Below are positions 59,025-64,000 of a stretch of DNA of 64,000 nucleotides, piece after piece; within the stretch, counting starts at the first letter, position 1, and each line of letters opens with the position of its first letter. The notes under the pieces were generated by a model. That model had not been told where the DNA came from. It was given only the letters and a program-made list of their open reading frames with translations, and ran no database searches. The stretch is from the NCBI GenBank assembly GCA_937872895.1, contig CALMUP010000051.1, positions 1 through 64,000 on the forward strand, written 5' to 3'. A program made the translations under genes and the position numbers. This DNA comes from an uncultured Verrucomicrobiota bacterium (GTDB taxonomy: Bacteria; Verrucomicrobiota; Kiritimatiellia; CAIVKH01).

Positions 59025-59789
59025 TCAATCCAGGCTCGCCGACCGCCACCACAGGTGGTGCCGGTCCTCGAGGTCGTCCTTCGACGGGAACGGGTAGAAA
59101 ACGACGCCCGTCGGATCGCCGAGGAAAAAGCCGCGGCCGATCGTCCGGTAGAACGCGATCAGCGCGGGATTGCGTTCGACGGTCTTGGTGATCTTCCCCT
59201 TCCCGCGACCGAGCGACTCGATGCAGTCCACGATATGGGCGGGGTTGGCATACGGCAGGTAGCCGGCGAGCGAACCATCCGCCTCGCGTTCGATCAGCGA
59301 GTCGGCGAAGAGGATGCGCGGCACATTCACCGGATTGGCGGGATTGGTGATGAAGCGAACGAATTCCTGCGGATCCAGCGAGGACACCACGCGCGGGGAG
59401 ACCGGGGCCAGTTCGGTGTAGAGGTGGACGGGCGCGGCCGTCGCCGGTGCGGCATACGGTTGCGGAGCCAGGGCGAGCACGCGGCCGTCGCGGGTGACCA
59501 GGTGCAGGTTGCGGTACGCGGTGAGCGGCAGGTGTTCCAGCACGCGGTAGATGCTCGCGTACTTGCTGCGGCGGGGGGAACCGTCGTGGTGCGGCTGGCA
59601 TTGCGCCTTCACCGCGTCGATCTTCAGGAAGTCCGATTTCACGTCAGGATCCAGTTCGAAGAACATCAGGTTGCCGGAGGTGTGTTTCTGCGTTCCGGTC
59701 GCCATGTAGGCGCCGAAGGCCTCGGGTTCGAGGTGGGAAGCGACGAGCGCTTCGCCCTGGTAGCACAGCAGGTACAGGTGGATCTTCAT
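59025..59789 (-). CDS. Protein of unknown function coupled to the pyrophosphatase
   Basis: A 254-residue soluble protein beginning MKIHLYLLCYQGEALVASHL. Notable stretches are FFELDPDVKSDFLKIDAVKA, VLEHLPLTAYRNLHLVTRDG, FVRFITNPANPVNVPRILFA, CIESLGRGKGKITKTVERNP and FFLGDPTGVVFYPFPSKDDL. I do not recognise a family or a catalytic signature. It starts 14 bases after the stop of the large membrane pyrophosphatase, so the two are almost surely one transcript, and a regulatory or assembly role for the pump is possible. Confidence 0.75.
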   Translation of the reverse strand: MKIHLYLLCYQGEALVASHLEPEAFGAYMATGTQKHTSGNLMFFELDPDVKSDFLKIDAVKAQCQPHHDGSPRRSKYASIYRVLEHLPLTAYRNLHLVTRDGRVLALAPQPYAAPATAAPVHLYTELAPVSPRVVSSLDPQEFVRFITNPANPVNVPRILFADSLIEREADGSLAGYLPYANPAHIVDCIESLGRGKGKITKTVERNPALIAFYRTIGRGFFLGDPTGVVFYPFPSKDDLEDRHHLWWRSASLD

Positions 59790-59803
59790 GGTGCGGCTCC
59801 TTG

Positions 59804-62365
59804 TCAGTTCCCGAGGTTCAACCAGTGGCCGATGGCCGGGGCGTATTTCACGATCAGGCCGGCAAAGACGATGCTGACCATGGTCATCAGCTTGATCAGG
59901 ATGTTCAGCGACGGACCGCAGGTGTCCTTGAACGGATCGCCCACGGTGTCGCCGACCACGGCGGCCTTGTGGGCCATCGAGCCCTTGCCGCCGAGGTGAC
60001 CGGCCTCGATGAACTTCTTGGCATTATCCCACGCGCCGCCGGAATTGGCCATGAACACCGCCACCGAGAAGCCGGCGCACAGGCCGCCGACCAGCAGGCC
60101 GAGCACACCGGCCACATTCAGGACGAGGCCGGTGACCACCGGAAGGGCGATGGCGAGGATCGAGGGCAGCAGCATCTCGCGCTGGGCGCCGGCGGTGGAG
60201 ATGGCCACGCAGCGGGCGTAATCGGGACGTTCGGTGCCGGCCATGATGCCGGGCTTCTCCTTGAACTGGCGGCGCACCTCCTGGACCATGGCGAACGCGG
60301 CACGGCCGACCGCCTTCATGGTCATCGCGCTGAACACGAACACGGCGAGCACGCCGATGAACACCCCGACGAGGACCTTCGGATTCATCAAGGTGGCATC
60401 GTAGAGGGTCATGTAATCCTTCAGGCTGGCCTTGCGCGGAATGATGCTCGCACCGTCGGCGGCGAGGATCGTGCGTTCCTTCACCTTCTCGCCAATTTCG
60501 TTGATGATCAGACTCACCGTCACGCCATCGGGCGTGACCACCCGCACCGCGTTCTCGCCCGAACCCTCGAAGGCGCTGAGGGTGTGGAACTGCTCCTCTT
60601 CGCGGTCGCCCATGGCTGCACCGGGCAGGAAGATCGCCCACTTCTTGTTGTAGTCGGCACCGATGCTGGCGACCAGTTGGGCCTCGCCCGCCGCCGGGGC
60701 GACGTACTCGATGGCGGCTTCGCGGTGGATGCCGATGCGGACCTCCTCGATGTAGCTGGCGAGCAGCGCCAACGCGGTGAGGGCGGCCGAGCCGATGGCG
60801 AATCCTTTTCCGATCGCCGCGGTGGTGTTGCCCAGCGAATCAAGGGCATCGGTGCGCTGGCGCACCTCCTTCGGCAATTCGCTCATTTCGGCATTGCCGC
60901 CGGCATTGTCGGCGATCGGGCCGTAGGCATCGGTGGCGAGGGTCAGGCCGAGGGTGGAGAGCATGCCGACGGCGGCGATGCCGACCCCGTAGAGGCCGGC
61001 GAGCAAGTCCTGGAATCCGTCCATCACCGCGAAACTCAACAACGTGCCGAGGCAGACCGCGAGCACCGGGATCCAGGTCGACATCATGCCTTCGGCGATG
61101 CCGCCGATGATCACCGTGGCCGGACCGGTCGCAGCCTGGTCGGCGATGAACCGGGTCGGGGCATACTCCGAGGCGGTCGCCCATTCCGTGCCCTTGCCGA
61201 TGACCACGCCGAGCACGACGCCGATGGTGATCGACCAGAACACGCCGACCGGCATGGCGAGGAATTGCACGAGGAACCAGGCCCCGACCACGATGAGCAC
61301 GCTCGACACGTAGATGCCGCGGTTCAGGGCGGCCAGCAGGGCCTTCATCGTCGCATCCTCCCGGGTACGCACGAGAAAGATCCCGAACACGGAGAGCACA
61401 ATACCCATCGCGGCGAGCAGCATCGGGGCGGACAGGAAGGCGAACGTCTTCGCCGCATCCCACCCGGCCACGGTCGCCGCGGCCACACCGAGGGCGGCGG
61501 TAGCGAGGATCGAGCCGGCATAACTCTCGTAGAGATCCGCACCCATGCCGGCCACGTCACCGACGTTATCGCCCACGTTGTCGGCGATGGTCGCGGGGTT
61601 GCGCGGATCATCCTCCGGAATGCCCGCCTCCACCTTGCCGACCAGGTCGGCCCCGACATCGGCCGCTTTCGTGTAGATGCCGCCGCCAACGCGGGCGAAC
61701 AGCGCCTGGGTGGATGCCCCCATACCGAAGCACAGCATGACCACGGTGATCGTCTCGAGGTTCATCGGGTGCCCATCGGTCACGAGGTGGTGGTACTTGT
61801 AGAGGTACAGGAACCAGGCGGTGATATCGATCAGGGCGAGGCCGACCACGGTGAGGCCCATCACCGCACCGGCGCGGAAGGCGATGGTCAGGCCGCGGTT
61901 GAGCGATTCACTCGCGCCCTGAGCGGTACGTGACGAGGCAAGGGTGGCCGTCTTCATGCCGATGAACCCGGCGAGACCGGAGAACAGGCCCCCGGTCAGG
62001 AACGCGAATGGCACCAGCCGGTGCTGCACCCCGAGCACGAAGGCCATATAGGAGAGCAGGCCAACCAGCACAAGAAACACGACACCGACCACCTTGTATT
62101 GGCGGCGCAGGTAGGCGTAGGCGCCTTCGCGCACGTAACCGGCGATCTCCTGCATGCGCGCGTTACCGGGATTTGCCGCGGCGATGCTGCGGTAGAACAC
62201 GTACGCCATGACCAAGGCCACAAACCCGGCCAGCGGCGCCAGCCACCACCACCCCGGCAACAACCGTTCCGCCTCGACCAGGCCGTCATCCGCCCTTGCC
62301 AGTGCCGGAACAAACAAAACGCCCGCGGCCACCATCCATCGCTGCATCCAGGTTCGTGTATTCAT
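59804..62365 (-). CDS. hppA: Membrane pyrophosphatase with ~115-residue insertion
   Basis: An 853-residue ion-pumping membrane pyrophosphatase, longer than the usual 670-770. Substrate motif YTKAADVGADLVGKVEAGIP (near 231-250) and [20 protein letters not shown] follow the family; [20 protein letters not shown] is the C-terminal acidic motif. [10 protein letters not shown] (512-521) has Ala and Gly at the positions that mark K+-dependent enzymes. Between about 540 and 655, just after that helix, sits an extra beta-rich domain (LSAFEGSGENAVRVVTPDGV type) absent from the neighbouring paralogue; by topology it faces the outside. Whether H+ or Na+ is pumped cannot be read safely. Confidence 0.93.
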   Translation of the reverse strand: MNTRTWMQRWMVAAGVLFVPALARADDGLVEAERLLPGWWWLAPLAGFVALVMAYVFYRSIAAANPGNARMQEIAGYVREGAYAYLRRQYKVVGVVFLVLVGLLSYMAFVLGVQHRLVPFAFLTGGLFSGLAGFIGMKTATLASSRTAQGASESLNRGLTIAFRAGAVMGLTVVGLALIDITAWFLYLYKYHHLVTDGHPMNLETITVVMLCFGMGASTQALFARVGGGIYTKAADVGADLVGKVEAGIPEDDPRNPATIADNVGDNVGDVAGMGADLYESYAGSILATAALGVAAATVAGWDAAKTFAFLSAPMLLAAMGIVLSVFGIFLVRTREDATMKALLAALNRGIYVSSVLIVVGAWFLVQFLAMPVGVFWSITIGVVLGVVIGKGTEWATASEYAPTRFIADQAATGPATVIIGGIAEGMMSTWIPVLAVCLGTLLSFAVMDGFQDLLAGLYGVGIAAVGMLSTLGLTLATDAYGPIADNAGGNAEMSELPKEVRQRTDALDSLGNTTAAIGKGFAIGSAALTALALLASYIEEVRIGIHREAAIEYVAPAAGEAQLVASIGADYNKKWAIFLPGAAMGDREEEQFHTLSAFEGSGENAVRVVTPDGVTVSLIINEIGEKVKERTILAADGASIIPRKASLKDYMTLYDATLMNPKVLVGVFIGVLAVFVFSAMTMKAVGRAAFAMVQEVRRQFKEKPGIMAGTERPDYARCVAISTAGAQREMLLPSILAIALPVVTGLVLNVAGVLGLLVGGLCAGFSVAVFMANSGGAWDNAKKFIEAGHLGGKGSMAHKAAVVGDTVGDPFKDTCGPSLNILIKLMTMVSIVFAGLIVKYAPAIGHWLNLGN

Positions 62366-62546
62366 AAGGTCTCGCGTGTCGGGTTGACCGGCTTGTCACT
62401 ACCGGTTGACTGAACATAAAAACAACCGAAACAACACACGAAGCGAAAAGACCGGGCGAGGCGACAAACCATGAATCGCGCATAGCGGTTGCGGGAATTC
62501 CCCGATGTGCGCGTAGTCCGGCGCGATGTCCAGGCGTTGGACCATG

Positions 62547-62582
62547 AAAAAGGGCGGTTGTCCAGTGACTGGACAACCGCCC
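62547..62582 (-). terminator. Terminator of the second pyrophosphatase gene
   Basis: On the minus strand GGGCGGTTGTCCA pairs with TGGACAACCGCCC around a short loop (62582-62552), then TTTTT. It lies about 30 bases after the stop at 62613, so the two pyrophosphatase genes are separate transcription units; the 180 bases from 62366 to 62546 should then hold the promoter of the insertion-bearing one. Confidence 0.9.
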
Positions 62583-62612
62583 ATCCCCACTACCCCACGC
62601 GCGGCGATGCGG

Positions 62613-64000
<1,388 letters not shown>

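Noticed and set aside
59801-61933. 710-residue plus-strand open frame opposite hppA
   Set aside because: His/Asp/Gly-rich low-complexity product antisense to a clear pyrophosphatase gene.

Overview
The window is a GC-rich bacterial chromosome segment. Gene content (RuvAB, UvrC, HisBHA, tandem membrane pyrophosphatases, a CsgG/TPR/propeller giant, many GDSL, GT and epimerase genes) and the abundance of 'ACCACGGAT' and 'ATCCGCGGTTC' intergenic repeats suggest a member of the PVC group (Verrucomicrobiota or a relative). This placement is an inference; no rRNA is present to confirm it.

Layout. 0.3-4.2 kb: a minus-strand set of receiver protein, lipoprotein thioredoxin, cupin and ruvA, with ruvB separated from ruvA by about 850 bases of palindromic repeats, plus a tiny highly basic protein with its own terminator. 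4.2-13.5 kb: a visibly more AT-rich accessory region in which every gene lies on the minus strand. It holds small membrane and lipoproteins, a HigBA-type toxin-antitoxin pair, a monooxygenase-fold protein, a DUF2971 protein, an AIPR (abortive-infection type) protein with a nuclease-like N-terminus, a zinc-ribbon/J-domain protein, a small Myb-like HTH protein and a TIR/deoxyribosyltransferase-like protein. Repeats punctuate this region. A short element recurs just after the stop codons of four genes, and the TIR/HTH/J block is bounded by complementary GTTGGGC / GCCCAAC boxes with attached hairpins, as in an integron gene cassette.

13.5-24.7 kb: a seven-gene minus-strand operon joining eboD and eboE to ureide catabolism (allantoinase, allantoicase, OHCU decarboxylase, a malate-synthase-like DUF6986 protein, HIU hydrolase). 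A divergent plus-strand operon carries a methyltransferase, a phosphoglycolate-phosphatase-like protein, a ferredoxin/flavodoxin reductase-like protein and a degenerate ApbE-like lipoprotein. 24.7-31.6 kb: hisBHA, a five-domain c-di-GMP regulator (REC-GAF-GGDEF-REC-HD-GYP), an MFS transporter and a secreted gluzincin peptidase.

31.6-48 kb: a candidate small RNA with C-rich loops and a strong terminator, uvrC, then a surface-polysaccharide/glycosylation locus. This contains large membrane glycosyltransferases, a GT4 enzyme split into two overlapping genes, a GlpD-like dehydrogenase, a ribbon-helix-helix-like regulator with a palindromic operator, SGNH, epimerase, polysaccharide deacetylase, GT2 and flippase genes. 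48-52.3 kb: an azoreductase/DoxX/pirin operon divergent from a LysR regulator, and a sugar porter. 52.4-64 kb: the CsgG/TPR/propeller protein, tRNA-Ser(UGA), a nucleotide-sugar-epimerase-like protein, a CPA2 antiporter, tandem repeats, an unknown protein in an operon with an insertion-bearing pyrophosphatase, and a second, canonical pyrophosphatase cut by the window end.

The strongest candidates for something undescribed are the cassette-like TIR/HTH/J block beside AIPR, the C-loop small RNA, and the ebo-ureide operon.
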